Positions 1 through 9,081 of a DNA stretch of 20,347 nt are shown here, in pieces. A program made the translations under genes and the position numbers. How positions within the stretch are numbered: position 1 is the stretch's first letter; each line of letters starts with the position of its first letter. Source of the stretch: Nanobdellota archaeon (GTDB taxonomy: Archaea > Aenigmatarchaeota > Aenigmatarchaeia > QMZP01); assembly GCA_018818465.1 (NCBI GenBank), contig JAHIRU010000052.1:1-20347 (forward strand), read 5' to 3'. Under the pieces are notes generated by a model, which saw only the letters and a program-made list of their open reading frames with translations, was not told where the DNA came from and made no database searches.

Positions 1-18
1 AATTATTGTAGCTTAGAA

Positions 19-27
19 TTAATATAT
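19..27 (+). promoter_or_regulatory. TATA-like element for the 1179-aa gene
   Basis: The AT-rich motif ttaatatat is centred about 24 nt before the ATG at 47. That is the spacing expected for an archaeal TATA box driving a leaderless transcript. No Shine-Dalgarno motif precedes the ATG, which agrees with leaderless initiation. The region is AT-rich throughout, so the match is suggestive only. Confidence 0.4.
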
Positions 28-46
28 CCTATAATAATAATATATT

Positions 47-3000
47 ATGAGAACTTTTCGAACAGATTTACGGACAGCTCTAAGCAAAAAAAGAACCATT
101 TCTAAAACAACAAATTTCTTCGGGGAATCCGAAACAGAATTCGGATTCAGCATGATGCAGGTAATCATTTTCGGCGCAATCATTCTTATTATCTTCGGAA
201 TAATAATCGCTCTTGCACCAGCAATGTACGGACAAATATGCCAAAGATGGCCAGAATTCTGCGGTCAAGGAATAGAACAAAGTGCATCAGCAACCGCTGC
301 TGCGCAAGCTATACACTGCGCAATTACATGGTCTGTTACTGGAGATATGAATACACCATGTGGTAACGCTGTTGTTACAGGAGGAGGATATGTAGATGTT
401 TTAAAAAATGCAGAAGAATCCAATACTGGAGGAACAGGAAACAACAATCCTTTTAGTTTAGGTAGAGCATTTTCTCCGTTAACAAGTTTTGATGATGCAG
501 AAATTGAAGAAGAAACCACTAGTACAGAAACGATAAGTTTTCAAGGAGAAAATCTAAATCGTCAAGTGGTTGAAACCATAAAACTAGCAATCATTTACAA
601 ATGCGATCAAGATGAATACTTAGATCTTTATAATTATGTACCAATAGTTGAAGACAAATGTTTTCCAACTTACAATGAAAAAACAGGATTTGCTATAATA
701 GATGTAAATCAGATAGAAGTCTATGATTATGATATAATATACGATGATGGTATAACACAGGAAATTTATGATGAAAATAAATTATATATTGTTTATGACA
801 ACAATCCTCCAGAAATTTACATAGAAAAAAAAGATTGTATTAAATCCTTAGAAAGTGATGAATGTTTTTTATTGGAAAGAAGCGAGTTTGTAGAAATACT
901 TGATTGTGATGATAATGCATGCAAAAAATACTATATAATAAATTTCCATTATGGTAATACCGTAAGAAAAGGAATAATAGATAAAAATGCAATCAATTTC
1001 TGTTTCTTTTTAAACAAAGGAGAAACCTATGATTTAATGGTATCAACAGAAGACAAAAAATATCATAGAATAAAATTCAATTATAATGGCCAAGAAGAAT
1101 ATGGGTGTGCATCTTCTGATGACGTTGAAGTAAGAGACATGTTTCATACTAAAGAGGGGTGCGTTAATCTTCTGCCGGAATTTCAATACGATGACTTAAG
1201 TTTCGGAACTGATATAATACTTTACTTTGATCAAAAAAATAATGAATGGGTTTGGAGACATCCAACTTATGCTGCCGGACCTGTTCATAAGATTGATGGA
1301 GCTAGAAATGAATATAGAAAATTCATAAAACCAGAAGAATTAGAGAAAATAGACCCATCTTCATTACCCGGAAGTTCTGATCCAAGATCCTATCCTTATG
1401 CCACTGAAATAGACCCTTCAAAGAGTCCATTTTTTACTGATCCAGAAAATATAGAAATTATTGAATGGTTTACTAAAGATCATGTTAGAAACAACTACTT
1501 AACCGGTTTAGAAAAACTTTTTGAAATAGCAGAAAGAAACAACGATGCTATTAAAATAATGTACAGTTACAACGATGATATTTTAATTCGTTATCCAAAA
1601 ATTTCTGATACACAAAAACTAAAAGATGAAATAGGAAAATATCCTATTACCTGTGAAATACTGTTTGGTGATAGTTCTTCACTAAGCATAACAAACAACC
1701 CGACTACAGTTGCTTGTCTTTTTTCAGGAAGAAGTTTTTCAGCAATTACTGGTGAAAAAATTGATTATTCTGAATTAATAGAAAAAAACCAATTCTTTGA
1801 AACTAATGATGGTTTTGGTTGTACTGTAAGAAATATAGATATTCCACAGGCTGGCGTAACAAGTGCTGATAATTGGGCTGATATCAGAGTAGCCGGATTC
1901 GGCGATCCAGATAATATCATATATTGGCAGCAATTCCCAGCAGATCAAGATACCTGGACATACAAACCTAACTGGCAATTGGCTGCGGGCATAGCTATTA
2001 TTAGTGCAATACCTTTCGGTAAAGTTGCTAGTACAACTATCAAAGCACTTTCAACTGCAGGTAAAGAAGTTGCTGAAAAACTTGCTAAAAATTATATAGA
2101 TAAAAAATTAGTAGTAAAAATATTAATTAATGAAGAATCTAAAATAGCAAGATATTCTGTGAAAAAAGTTTATGAAAAGCGTGCGTTGTCTTCTGCATTA
2201 AAATTAACATATCAAGAACTTGCTAAAGAAGGTCTTATTAAAGCATTCAAGCAACGTGCTGCTAAAATAGGGACAGAAGGAACAAAAATAGTATTTAGTA
2301 AACGTGGTCTTGCTGCTGTGGGTGTGGGCGTTGTTGTCGGTGGAACAATGTGGGTAGCAGCTTTGATCGATAGTTATAATGCAAAATATAACACTCATGG
2401 AAACGCTATTATTTTAAAAGAACCAGGACATGAAGAAGAAGTTTATAAACTTGATGAAGCTCTTGATGGAATACCGATTTTATCTTTTTGGGATCCTGGT
2501 CTCCTTGATGCTACTAGAAGAAAACCGTTTCATTTAGTTTCGCCATGCAAATTTAATACACTTAAAATAGAACATATAAAGACAGAAGATAATAAATGTG
2601 TTTTATGTAAACCCTATTCGTATGTTTATAACAATATAGAATCTTATGAAAAAGAAGGAAAACTATTTTTGGAAAGAGGTACATCAACATGCTCTGCTAC
2701 TGAAAGTAGTGGGGACCCATCGATATACAGAACTAACTGCCCAGATAATAAAATACCTTGTTCAATTGAATATTTTTTCGATGAAATAGGTTTGGACATG
2801 TTGGAAATAAACTCTTTATTAGAAAACCCAAGAAATGGGGAAGGATTGACAGTTAATGATTTATTCACTTTACATAAAGATGAAATATTAAGTACATTGG
2901 GAATGAATGAAAACGATGTAGAATCAATAAAACCTAAAAATGAAATTAGAAATGGTGAAACAATTGAAATTAAAACATTCGGTCTCTATATCGGATCTTC

Positions 3001-3586
3001 TGGAAAAGTTATAACAATAAATCTTTACAATAGCGATCCTGAAGACGAGAAAAAAATAGATGATTTATATAGAATAATAAACGAAAATCAGAAATTTGAA
3101 CCAACCTTTGAAGTACTGTCCTTTGAAGCTAATATAAACAATAAGAGATACGAACTTATGTTAACAGATGTAAACGAAGATGGTTTTTATGATACATATA
3201 CTATAACACCAGAATGCGTTACTGATGGCATAGCAATTAATGTTGACTATGAAAATTATGAAAAGGTTGAAAGAAAAGAATATAACTATTGTGTGAATAC
3301 AAGAGGAACCAGGCAATCAGGATTAGAATGGGGAGGTGTTGCTATTGGAACATTGGGTGTTGTTGCGGCATCGGTTCTTTCAGGAGGTTCGGGTCCAATT
3401 ATTGTTGCTGTAGCTCTTGGTGGTGGAGGAATAGAAGCTTATGCCCAGTTTGCTGATTGGCAATCATATTGGCCAGGTCCTCCAGCAGGAAATTTATTCG
3501 GTCCGCCAATATTGCCTGATAATCAACCATTATTTGATAACATGAATGATTATACAGAAACAGCTATATCTAATAGATTAGGATAA
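47..3586 (+). CDS. Large membrane-associated protein of unknown function (1179 aa)
   Basis: I do not recognise the family. A basic, polar N-terminus of about 35 residues is followed by one strong transmembrane segment (about 38-60), with no evident cleavage site, so the bulk is probably extracytoplasmic. Cys residues just after it (C64, C72, C91, C105) could form disulfides. The long middle part (about 150-640) is acidic, Asp/Tyr/Asn-rich and has scattered Cys. Further hydrophobic or Gly/Ala-rich stretches lie near 643-660, 753-775 and 1095-1130; the last is Gly-rich and resembles membrane-inserting or glycine-zipper segments. The C-terminus is Pro- and Asn-rich. The start is the first ATG after a TATA-like element, and no RBS is seen. 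The gene ends 1 nt before the convergent topoisomerase gene. It could be a surface or secretion-associated protein, or an interaction factor of an episymbiotic archaeon, but that is inference. Confidence 0.85.
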   Translation: MRTFRTDLRTALSKKRTISKTTNFFGESETEFGFSMMQVIIFGAIILIIFGIIIALAPAMYGQICQRWPEFCGQGIEQSASATAAAQAIHCAITWSVTGDMNTPCGNAVVTGGGYVDVLKNAEESNTGGTGNNNPFSLGRAFSPLTSFDDAEIEEETTSTETISFQGENLNRQVVETIKLAIIYKCDQDEYLDLYNYVPIVEDKCFPTYNEKTGFAIIDVNQIEVYDYDIIYDDGITQEIYDENKLYIVYDNNPPEIYIEKKDCIKSLESDECFLLERSEFVEILDCDDNACKKYYIINFHYGNTVRKGIIDKNAINFCFFLNKGETYDLMVSTEDKKYHRIKFNYNGQEEYGCASSDDVEVRDMFHTKEGCVNLLPEFQYDDLSFGTDIILYFDQKNNEWVWRHPTYAAGPVHKIDGARNEYRKFIKPEELEKIDPSSLPGSSDPRSYPYATEIDPSKSPFFTDPENIEIIEWFTKDHVRNNYLTGLEKLFEIAERNNDAIKIMYSYNDDILIRYPKISDTQKLKDEIGKYPITCEILFGDSSSLSITNNPTTVACLFSGRSFSAITGEKIDYSELIEKNQFFETNDGFGCTVRNIDIPQAGVTSADNWADIRVAGFGDPDNIIYWQQFPADQDTWTYKPNWQLAAGIAIISAIPFGKVASTTIKALSTAGKEVAEKLAKNYIDKKLVVKILINEESKIARYSVKKVYEKRALSSALKLTYQELAKEGLIKAFKQRAAKIGTEGTKIVFSKRGLAAVGVGVVVGGTMWVAALIDSYNAKYNTHGNAIILKEPGHEEEVYKLDEALDGIPILSFWDPGLLDATRRKPFHLVSPCKFNTLKIEHIKTEDNKCVLCKPYSYVYNNIESYEKEGKLFLERGTSTCSATESSGDPSIYRTNCPDNKIPCSIEYFFDEIGLDMLEINSLLENPRNGEGLTVNDLFTLHKDEILSTLGMNENDVESIKPKNEIRNGETIEIKTFGLYIGSSGKVITINLYNSDPEDEKKIDDLYRIINENQKFEPTFEVLSFEANINNKRYELMLTDVNEDGFYDTYTITPECVTDGIAINVDYENYEKVERKEYNYCVNTRGTRQSGLEWGGVAIGTLGVVAASVLSGGSGPIIVAVALGGGGIEAYAQFADWQSYWPGPPAGNLFGPPILPDNQPLFDNMNDYTETAISNRLG

Positions 3587-3587
3587 A

Positions 3588-5726
3588 TCACTTCTTCTTA
3601 ACTCTTTTTTTCACAACTTTCTTTACTTCAGTTTTTGCCGGTGTCGCAGGCTTAGCTCCTGATGCTTTCTTTTTCTCATCCTGTTCTTTTTTCCACTTCT
3701 CAAAGCCACACTTGGCGCAGAAGTTCCATGGTCTTCGGCCCTTGCTTTTGAGCAATACTGTAAAAAGTCCGCAATCTTTGCACTTCTGCTTTGTAGCTTC
3801 TACATAGCCCATCTGAGGCAGCGGGAACGAATTAGAGCACTTCGGATAGCCAGTACAGCCCACAAAACGCTTGTGCGTTGCAGGAGAATGAATGATATGC
3901 AATTCACCACCACATTTGTTGCATTTGCCTAGCGTATGGAGTTTGTGTTCATAATCTTTAACAGCTTTTTTCAGCTCTTCACCAATTTCTTTCTCATGTT
4001 TTTTGAAATTGGTTAGAATTTTTATGAGCTCCTTTTCAGCATCCTTGATTATTTTTTCACGCTTCTCTTTGCCAGCCTGTATGTTATCCATGTCTTCGTC
4101 AAATCTTTTGGTGAGCTCGATAGATATTATTTCAGGACAGTATTTTTCTAATTCTGATGTAACAGCTTCACCAAGCTTTGTTACGTTTATTGATGAATCT
4201 CTAACATAGCCACGCTCGTACAGAGTGTGAAGAATTCCAGCACGTGTAGCCTTTGTACCAAGTCCAAGATCGTCCATCTTCTTAAGAATTGATGCCTGGC
4301 TATATCTGTTCGGTGGTTCAGTCTCCTTGTCAAACATGTCAATGTTTTTGATCTTGACATGATCATCCTTTTCTACGTCAGGAAGAACCTGCTCTTTGAA
4401 TTTAGCATAAGGTTTGTAAAAATCCATCCAGTTGGCTTTCAATGTCCTTATGCCATGCGTCACAAAGATTTCTTTGTTGACATCTATCTTTACGCGCATC
4501 TGTTCACGTACTGCTGCATCATTGAAAACAGCAAAGAAGCGCTTAACAATAAGATCGTATACCTTCTTTTGATAGCTGTTCAGTTTCTTCGGTAATACGC
4601 CTGTTGGGAATATGCTTGGGTGAGCAGAATCTATTTTATTGCCTTCATTTGGTTTTAATATCGGTTTTGAAAGAAGCTTTTCACATAAACCAGCATATTC
4701 TTCTTGTTTTGAAAGGTCTGTTAAAATTTTCTTAAAGCCTATTTTTGCAGGAAGTTTTTGGCTTGATGTTCTAGGATAGCTGATCAAAGCATGTTCATAA
4801 AGTGTTTGTGCAACATCCAAAGTCATTTTTGGCGAATAGCCAAATAAGTTGTAACTATCACGTTGAAGTGTTGTTAAATCAAAAGGAAATGGTGGATTTT
4901 GTTTTACCTCTTTTTTAGTAACATCATTTACTATACCATCTTTACCTTTACATTTTTCGAAAATTTTTGATGCTTCGTCCTTTTTCCAAAACTTGTCATT
5001 TTCGTGCTGCGCAGCTACTATTTTTCCTCCTAAAAGGCATTTCAATTCAATTTCCCAAAAAGGTTTGGGTACAAATTTTCTTATCTCTTTTTCCCTGTCT
5101 TCAAGAAGTTTTAATGTCGGTCCTTGAACACGGCCTGTTGAAAGCGTCCAGAAACCACCAGCATGCTCTATTGATAGCGTTAATGCACGGGACAGGTTTA
5201 TACCAAAATACCAGTCAAGCTGGTGCCTTGTTAAACCAGCTTCTATTTGAGGAAAATCCAATTTGGGTGAAGCCTTTTCATAAGCTTCAATAAGATCCTC
5301 TTCTGTCAGAGTAGAAAATTTCATTCTCTTGCCTTTCTCTGTTCCGCATATGAATCTCAGTATATTAAATGCAATTACAGAACCTTCTATATCATAATCG
5401 CATGCAGAAATGAAATCAGATGCTCCTTTAACTAAGGATTTTATATTATCAAAATATGGTTTTGCCCACAGATTTCCTTTTCTTAAATAGGTTGGTTTCC
5501 AATCAACATCAAAAACAGGATACGACCATTTAACCTTTGTATCCTTTTCATCCATAACAAAGAGATGTCCTACAGCAGAAACAATCATTATGTCCTTTCC
5601 GCCTCTCTTGATTTTATAATAACTAATTTTGCCCTTGGTTGTCTTATCAACTTTGCCTTCAGTCAGAGCATTTGCCATTTTTTGTGCAGCGCTCGGTTTT
5701 TCTGTTATTATCAACGTGTAGCCCAT
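3588..5726 (-). CDS. topA: DNA topoisomerase I, type IA (archaeal TopA)
   Basis: Type IA topoisomerases relax negative supercoils by cutting one strand through a 5'-phosphotyrosine. The N-terminal TOPRIM domain carries the expected acids (E9 in ITEKPSAA; D110, D112, E114 in ACDYDIEG). The catalytic tyrosine is Y317 in ALISYPRTSS, and the conserved STGRVQGPTL segment lies near 196-205. Two C4 zinc-ribbon modules follow (C602, C605, C624, C630; C649, C652, C670, C673), then a Lys-rich tail from about 680 that probably binds nucleic acid. At 712 aa it matches archaeal family members. No helicase domain is present, so it is not a reverse gyrase. A TTTAAATA box about 29 nt upstream of the ATG suggests a leaderless transcript. 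It converges with the 1179-aa gene, leaving 1 nt between stop codons, and lies near the topoisomerase VI genes. Confidence 0.96.
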   Translation of the reverse strand: MGYTLIITEKPSAAQKMANALTEGKVDKTTKGKISYYKIKRGGKDIMIVSAVGHLFVMDEKDTKVKWSYPVFDVDWKPTYLRKGNLWAKPYFDNIKSLVKGASDFISACDYDIEGSVIAFNILRFICGTEKGKRMKFSTLTEEDLIEAYEKASPKLDFPQIEAGLTRHQLDWYFGINLSRALTLSIEHAGGFWTLSTGRVQGPTLKLLEDREKEIRKFVPKPFWEIELKCLLGGKIVAAQHENDKFWKKDEASKIFEKCKGKDGIVNDVTKKEVKQNPPFPFDLTTLQRDSYNLFGYSPKMTLDVAQTLYEHALISYPRTSSQKLPAKIGFKKILTDLSKQEEYAGLCEKLLSKPILKPNEGNKIDSAHPSIFPTGVLPKKLNSYQKKVYDLIVKRFFAVFNDAAVREQMRVKIDVNKEIFVTHGIRTLKANWMDFYKPYAKFKEQVLPDVEKDDHVKIKNIDMFDKETEPPNRYSQASILKKMDDLGLGTKATRAGILHTLYERGYVRDSSINVTKLGEAVTSELEKYCPEIISIELTKRFDEDMDNIQAGKEKREKIIKDAEKELIKILTNFKKHEKEIGEELKKAVKDYEHKLHTLGKCNKCGGELHIIHSPATHKRFVGCTGYPKCSNSFPLPQMGYVEATKQKCKDCGLFTVLLKSKGRRPWNFCAKCGFEKWKKEQDEKKKASGAKPATPAKTEVKKVVKKRVKKK

Positions 5727-5798
5727 AGAATTCTATTGTAGGACAGAAGTATTTAAATAGTATATACCATTTATAAAAAACAAAAAGAAGTGATTTTC
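5727..5798. promoter_or_regulatory. Divergent promoter region, topA and thioredoxin-like gene
   Basis: This 72-bp gap contains tatttaaata at 5750-5759, a TATA box at the right distance for leaderless topA on the minus strand. It also contains tttataaaaa at 5770-5779, a TATA box for the plus-strand gene. The motif GTGAT at 5790-5794, five bases before ATG 5799, looks like a weak ribosome binding site; the same GTGAT-NNNN-ATG layout recurs at 13045-13056. The two promoters are back to back and do not overlap. Confidence 0.5.
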
Positions 5799-6221
5799 AT
5801 GAAAAAAAAAGACAGAAACATCATAATAGGTGCTGCATCGCTTCTTGTCATACTTGTAGCTACGGTAGCTGTGACAACATTTTTAGTGCCTTGTCCAACC
5901 AGTGCATCTGGTTTTGCAATGGTTGTTTGTGAAGCTCCTTCTGATGGCAACGGAGAAATGAGTTTTGAAGAAACACTAGCAAGATGCCTCACAAATAAAG
6001 GAGTAAAAATGTACGGCGCTTATTGGTGCGGTCATTGTAAATCACAGAAAGAAAGTTTTGGTGATGCATTCCAGTACGTTGATTACGTAGAATGCACAGA
6101 AACACCATCAATATGTGAATCTGCAGGAGTTAGCGGTTATCCAACATGGGTTGGTCCGGATTTAGCCAAATATCCAGGCAACAGAGAACTTAGTGATTTG
6201 GCTGATTTGTTTGGATGTTAA
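5799..6221 (+). CDS. Membrane-anchored thioredoxin-like protein (140 aa)
   Basis: A KKKDR start and one uncleaved transmembrane helix (about 8-30) tether a thioredoxin fold outside the cytoplasm. The redox motif is W76-C77-G78-H79-C80, and the cis-proline loop is GYPTW (P115). Extra cysteines (C32, C44, C63, C99, C106, C140) are unusual for a cytoplasmic thioredoxin; C99 and C106 bracket the middle strands, as in the thioredoxin domains fused to or paired with VKOR proteins. The likely role is disulfide formation or isomerisation in secreted Cys-rich proteins, such as the MopE-like protein at 13459. An upstream in-frame GTG at 5790 is possible, but I chose ATG 5799 because the GTG sits inside what looks like the RBS. 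No VKOR or DsbB partner is in this window. Confidence 0.9.
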   Translation: MKKKDRNIIIGAASLLVILVATVAVTTFLVPCPTSASGFAMVVCEAPSDGNGEMSFEETLARCLTNKGVKMYGAYWCGHCKSQKESFGDAFQYVDYVECTETPSICESAGVSGYPTWVGPDLAKYPGNRELSDLADLFGC

Positions 6222-6240
6222 TTTTTTGAAAAAGGTTTTT
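6222..6240. terminator. Bidirectional T-rich terminator between convergent genes
   Basis: The 19-bp gap between the thioredoxin-like gene and top6A consists of a T6 run, a short A-rich piece and a T5 run. Read on either strand it gives a U-rich 3' end, which is how archaeal RNA polymerase terminates. No strong hairpin is needed or seen. Confidence 0.5.
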
Positions 6241-7329
6241 TTAAGGCAAGAATTCCTTATTGTTTATCTTTTCAGGCAGGTACTTCTCGCTGATGTATTT
6301 GATGCCTTTTGCAGATAGAGCCTCCAGTTCTAGTTTATATCCAACTTTCATCATATTTTTTAGTTCATCCTGCCATTCTTTTGGTTTGAACCAGACGTAA
6401 TTAAGCATCTCCACGGTTCTCTTTTTATCACCCTCAGTTAATCTGATTGTTACGTTCTTCGGAATGCCGAATTTTTCTACATCCATGGTTGTCAAACCAA
6501 TGAATTTTGCTTTAGGCGTACCTATCCTGTCTGATAGGAAGGACAAATTGATAGAGCCTTGCTTCAAAACAGAATAAATATAATATCCCCACGGATCAGC
6601 ATCTGTAAGCACGTATATAGGAAGATTTAGCTCCTTATGCAAACGGTTAACAATCCTTCTTGTACCACGTGCCGGTTGACCCTTTCCTGTGATTATTAAA
6701 CAATTCTGCTTTTGCCAAAACTTGTCCTGGTTCAATCTTTGCCACACCGCATCCTTCTCCACCATCAAGACGTATTCAGCATCACATTTCTTGAATTTTA
6801 TTACATCAGGTTCTGCGTTTGATGGTATAGCCCAGCCAGATGAACCCATTTTACCGCAGTCTATTTCATCTCCTGTATCATTAATAACAAGACTTCCTGC
6901 TATGTAGCCTTTTCTATCTGCCTGTAGATGAAGTTGCTCTCTTAAAGTGTTGAGAGTAGCCTCTATGTCCTCTATAATAGGATCAGATTCGCTTTGTTCT
7001 TCAAAAGTATTCTCCTTTGTGCCAGGAATGGTATGCTTAACAGCATAATACAGATCTCTGATAGATGTTGAAACATTTTGATCTATAATCTTCTTGCACT
7101 CTGCAGCAACAAGCAATGTTTGCATGAATTTTCTTGTATGTGCAATGTTCATGTAGGATCTGTGGCTTGTTTTATCTCCTAATTTGATCAGTTTGCTTTT
7201 TTCATCAAAATAAATATTAGACAGGGCTCTTACAGGCAGCTGTATGTCTGGATCTTTCACTGATTTTATATCCTTCAATACCTTGTTGCCTAGTCCGGAT
7301 AATTTTCCTATAACTTCTTTCTCATTCAT
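6241..7329 (-). CDS. top6A: DNA topoisomerase VI subunit A (Spo11 homologue)
   Basis: This subunit makes the double-strand cut of the type IIB enzyme in an A2B2 heterotetramer. The winged-helix (5Y-CAP) domain contains TSIRDLYYAVKHT with Y94/Y95, the DLYY catalytic tyrosine pair of the family. The TOPRIM domain shows E191 and the DADPWG motif (D243, D245), which bind Mg2+. At 362 aa it is of normal length. The ATG overlaps the stop codon of top6B as ATGA (7326-7329), so the pair is translationally coupled and probably made in equal amounts. The stop is followed by the T-rich terminator shared with the thioredoxin-like gene. Confidence 0.97.
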   Translation of the reverse strand: MNEKEVIGKLSGLGNKVLKDIKSVKDPDIQLPVRALSNIYFDEKSKLIKLGDKTSHRSYMNIAHTRKFMQTLLVAAECKKIIDQNVSTSIRDLYYAVKHTIPGTKENTFEEQSESDPIIEDIEATLNTLREQLHLQADRKGYIAGSLVINDTGDEIDCGKMGSSGWAIPSNAEPDVIKFKKCDAEYVLMVEKDAVWQRLNQDKFWQKQNCLIITGKGQPARGTRRIVNRLHKELNLPIYVLTDADPWGYYIYSVLKQGSINLSFLSDRIGTPKAKFIGLTTMDVEKFGIPKNVTIRLTEGDKKRTVEMLNYVWFKPKEWQDELKNMMKVGYKLELEALSAKGIKYISEKYLPEKINNKEFLP

Positions 7330-8933
7330 TTGTTTTCATCCTCTTTTTCTACACCTGTTTCTTTATCGTTCTCTTCTATCAATTCCTGCTCAATTTCTCC
7401 CCATTTTTCTTCAACTATCTTGAGAATAGCTTTTTCTATTTTTTCTTTCTCATCACCTGTCAATTCATTCAAAGCAACAGCAGTTTCATGTGCATATTTC
7501 TCATATATTCTCCTTTTTTCCGCTATTCTCTCAGCTTTCCTTATACCAGATAAATAAATAGAAAGCTTTCTTGCACAGTCTTGCAGGGCAAGTTTTATTT
7601 CTTTTATTATTGTTGTATACGAAGCTATTGCTTCTTTGGATTCAGATGTAAACGGTACCCACACAGATGACATGTGTACGAATATGGTAACAGGAGCATC
7701 AGGTATTTTGTCCCCAGAAAGGCCGTATCTTTTCCAATCAACTCCAGCGACAGCTTTTGATATTGCGCAATCTCCTGATTGATATAGCAAAGGAACTCTG
7801 TTGGCGAGTCTCATAACACTGGCTTCTTTTATTGAACCACCATATGCAATACCAACTTCTATTTGGAAAGGCCAACCCCTATAAACTGTGGGAGGTCTTG
7901 AAATTGATGTAACAAATTCAGGGTTTAGTTCCTTGCTTAAACCAGCTTCAACTAGCTCCTGGGTTAGAGGAGACAAGCAATCAGTAGGAGGCCTTGAAAG
8001 TTTAACTTCTTTTATAGCTTTAACCATTTCGACTATTTGACTGTGTTCAATTTTTTTTGGACTTATCTTATCATCTATTCCAGCCTTCTTGCATATGTCT
8101 TCAGCACTTTTTTTACCGACTCTGCTGAATTCTGTTGTCAAAAATCCTAGTATCGATCGACCCTTTGTTTCCTGAAGCATTCTAGTCATTATTCCAACTT
8201 CAATACCGTAGAGATGTGGTTTAATCTCTTTAGGTTCCTTAGGCAGATGGTCAACAGCTCGTTTGAATTCTACTCTTCCGTTTGGGGAATCAAATGTTAT
8301 GTTAGCAAAAGGATTTGATATGGCTGTTTGTTTTAGGTACTCTATTACAGACTGCTTATGTTCTCTGTATATACCCTCTACAACAATTGTTATCTGAGTG
8401 CCCTTCCACTCTTTGCCATCAATAACTTCATCTTTTAAAATTTTGGGCTCGTTTGTTTTAACATCAATTTTCATTTCTATTTTATGCGTCTTTCCTTTTC
8501 CTGTAGAAGTCAAGATTTTTGTGGATTCGCCTGTAGTTAATTGAGCATAAAGAACAGCACCACTTATACCTATACCTTGTTGTCCACGGCTCTGTCTCAA
8601 CCTATGGAACTTGCTACCGTACAAAAGCTTACCGAATATTTTAGATATCTGAGCTCTAATGATGCCAGGACCGTTGTCTCTTATAACAATCCTGTATGTT
8701 TCTTTGTCAATTTCCTCTATTTTTATATATATGTCAGGCAAGATCCTTGCTTCTTCTGTTGCGTCGAGTGCATTGTCCACGCCTTCTTTGATAATTGTAA
8801 GAAGTGCTTTGATCTTGTTATCATAACCCAAAAGATGTCTATTTTTCTCGAAAAATTGGCTTATGCTAATTTCTCTGTGGTCCTTTGCCATATGCTCTGC
8901 ACTTTTTTCATTCACAACGCTTTCCTCAGTCAT
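7326..8933 (-). CDS. top6B: DNA topoisomerase VI subunit B (GHKL ATPase)
   Basis: This subunit is the ATP-operated gate of topoisomerase VI. The Bergerat-fold motifs are clear: N-box EGVDNALDATEEA (E50, N54), DNGPGI (D86) and the ATP lid GQQGIG (117-122). An H2TH region follows (about 230-310), then the transducer domain with the switch-lysine motif PFTSESKEAIA (K433). The last 90 residues are a charged, coiled-coil-like linker to subunit A. At 535 aa it has the usual archaeal length. The start ATG is preceded by GAGGA on the minus strand (about 8941-8945), an acceptable RBS, and by a TTTAAAATAAA box at 8954-8964. The next gene, top6A, overlaps it by 4 nt. Confidence 0.97.
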   Translation of the reverse strand: MTEESVVNEKSAEHMAKDHREISISQFFEKNRHLLGYDNKIKALLTIIKEGVDNALDATEEARILPDIYIKIEEIDKETYRIVIRDNGPGIIRAQISKIFGKLLYGSKFHRLRQSRGQQGIGISGAVLYAQLTTGESTKILTSTGKGKTHKIEMKIDVKTNEPKILKDEVIDGKEWKGTQITIVVEGIYREHKQSVIEYLKQTAISNPFANITFDSPNGRVEFKRAVDHLPKEPKEIKPHLYGIEVGIMTRMLQETKGRSILGFLTTEFSRVGKKSAEDICKKAGIDDKISPKKIEHSQIVEMVKAIKEVKLSRPPTDCLSPLTQELVEAGLSKELNPEFVTSISRPPTVYRGWPFQIEVGIAYGGSIKEASVMRLANRVPLLYQSGDCAISKAVAGVDWKRYGLSGDKIPDAPVTIFVHMSSVWVPFTSESKEAIASYTTIIKEIKLALQDCARKLSIYLSGIRKAERIAEKRRIYEKYAHETAVALNELTGDEKEKIEKAILKIVEEKWGEIEQELIEENDKETGVEKEDENK

Positions 8934-9081
8934 AACACTTTCCTCTAAGTTTGATTTATTTTAAACAAGGGAATTTCCTTCAAAACTTTTAATTATTCAG
9001 TTGTATTTTTAAATTTATAATTGTCTATTAACTGTTAATATATTATAATATATATTGGTTTTTATAGTATAAATAGCTTTA
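8934..9081 (-). promoter_or_regulatory. Promoter region of the top6B-top6A operon
   Basis: This 148-bp gap is almost pure A/T. It carries a TATA-like box (8954-8964 on the minus strand), a second TATA-like stretch near 9007-9020, and the RBS of top6B close to its ATG. The KsgA-like gene ends just upstream at 9082, so the region must also terminate that transcript. A 16-bp all-AT perfect palindrome lies at 9038-9053. I see no other feature. Confidence 0.4.

Noticed and set aside
4003..5293. Plus-strand open frames inside topA
   Set aside because: The minus-strand topoisomerase has all catalytic and zinc motifs in frame; the plus-strand frames have no motif or start signal.
3588..5726. Reverse gyrase
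   Set aside because: Only the topoisomerase IA part and zinc ribbons are present; there is no SF2 helicase domain and the ORF starts directly with TOPRIM.
5790..5798. GTG start for the thioredoxin-like gene (and the analogous GTG at 13045 for the nuclease)
   Set aside because: In both cases the GTG is part of a GTGAT element placed like a ribosome binding site five or fewer bases before an ATG.
9038..9053. 16-bp perfect palindrome atatattataatatat
   Set aside because: It consists only of A and T in a nearly pure AT region, where such palindromes arise easily by chance; no function can be argued.
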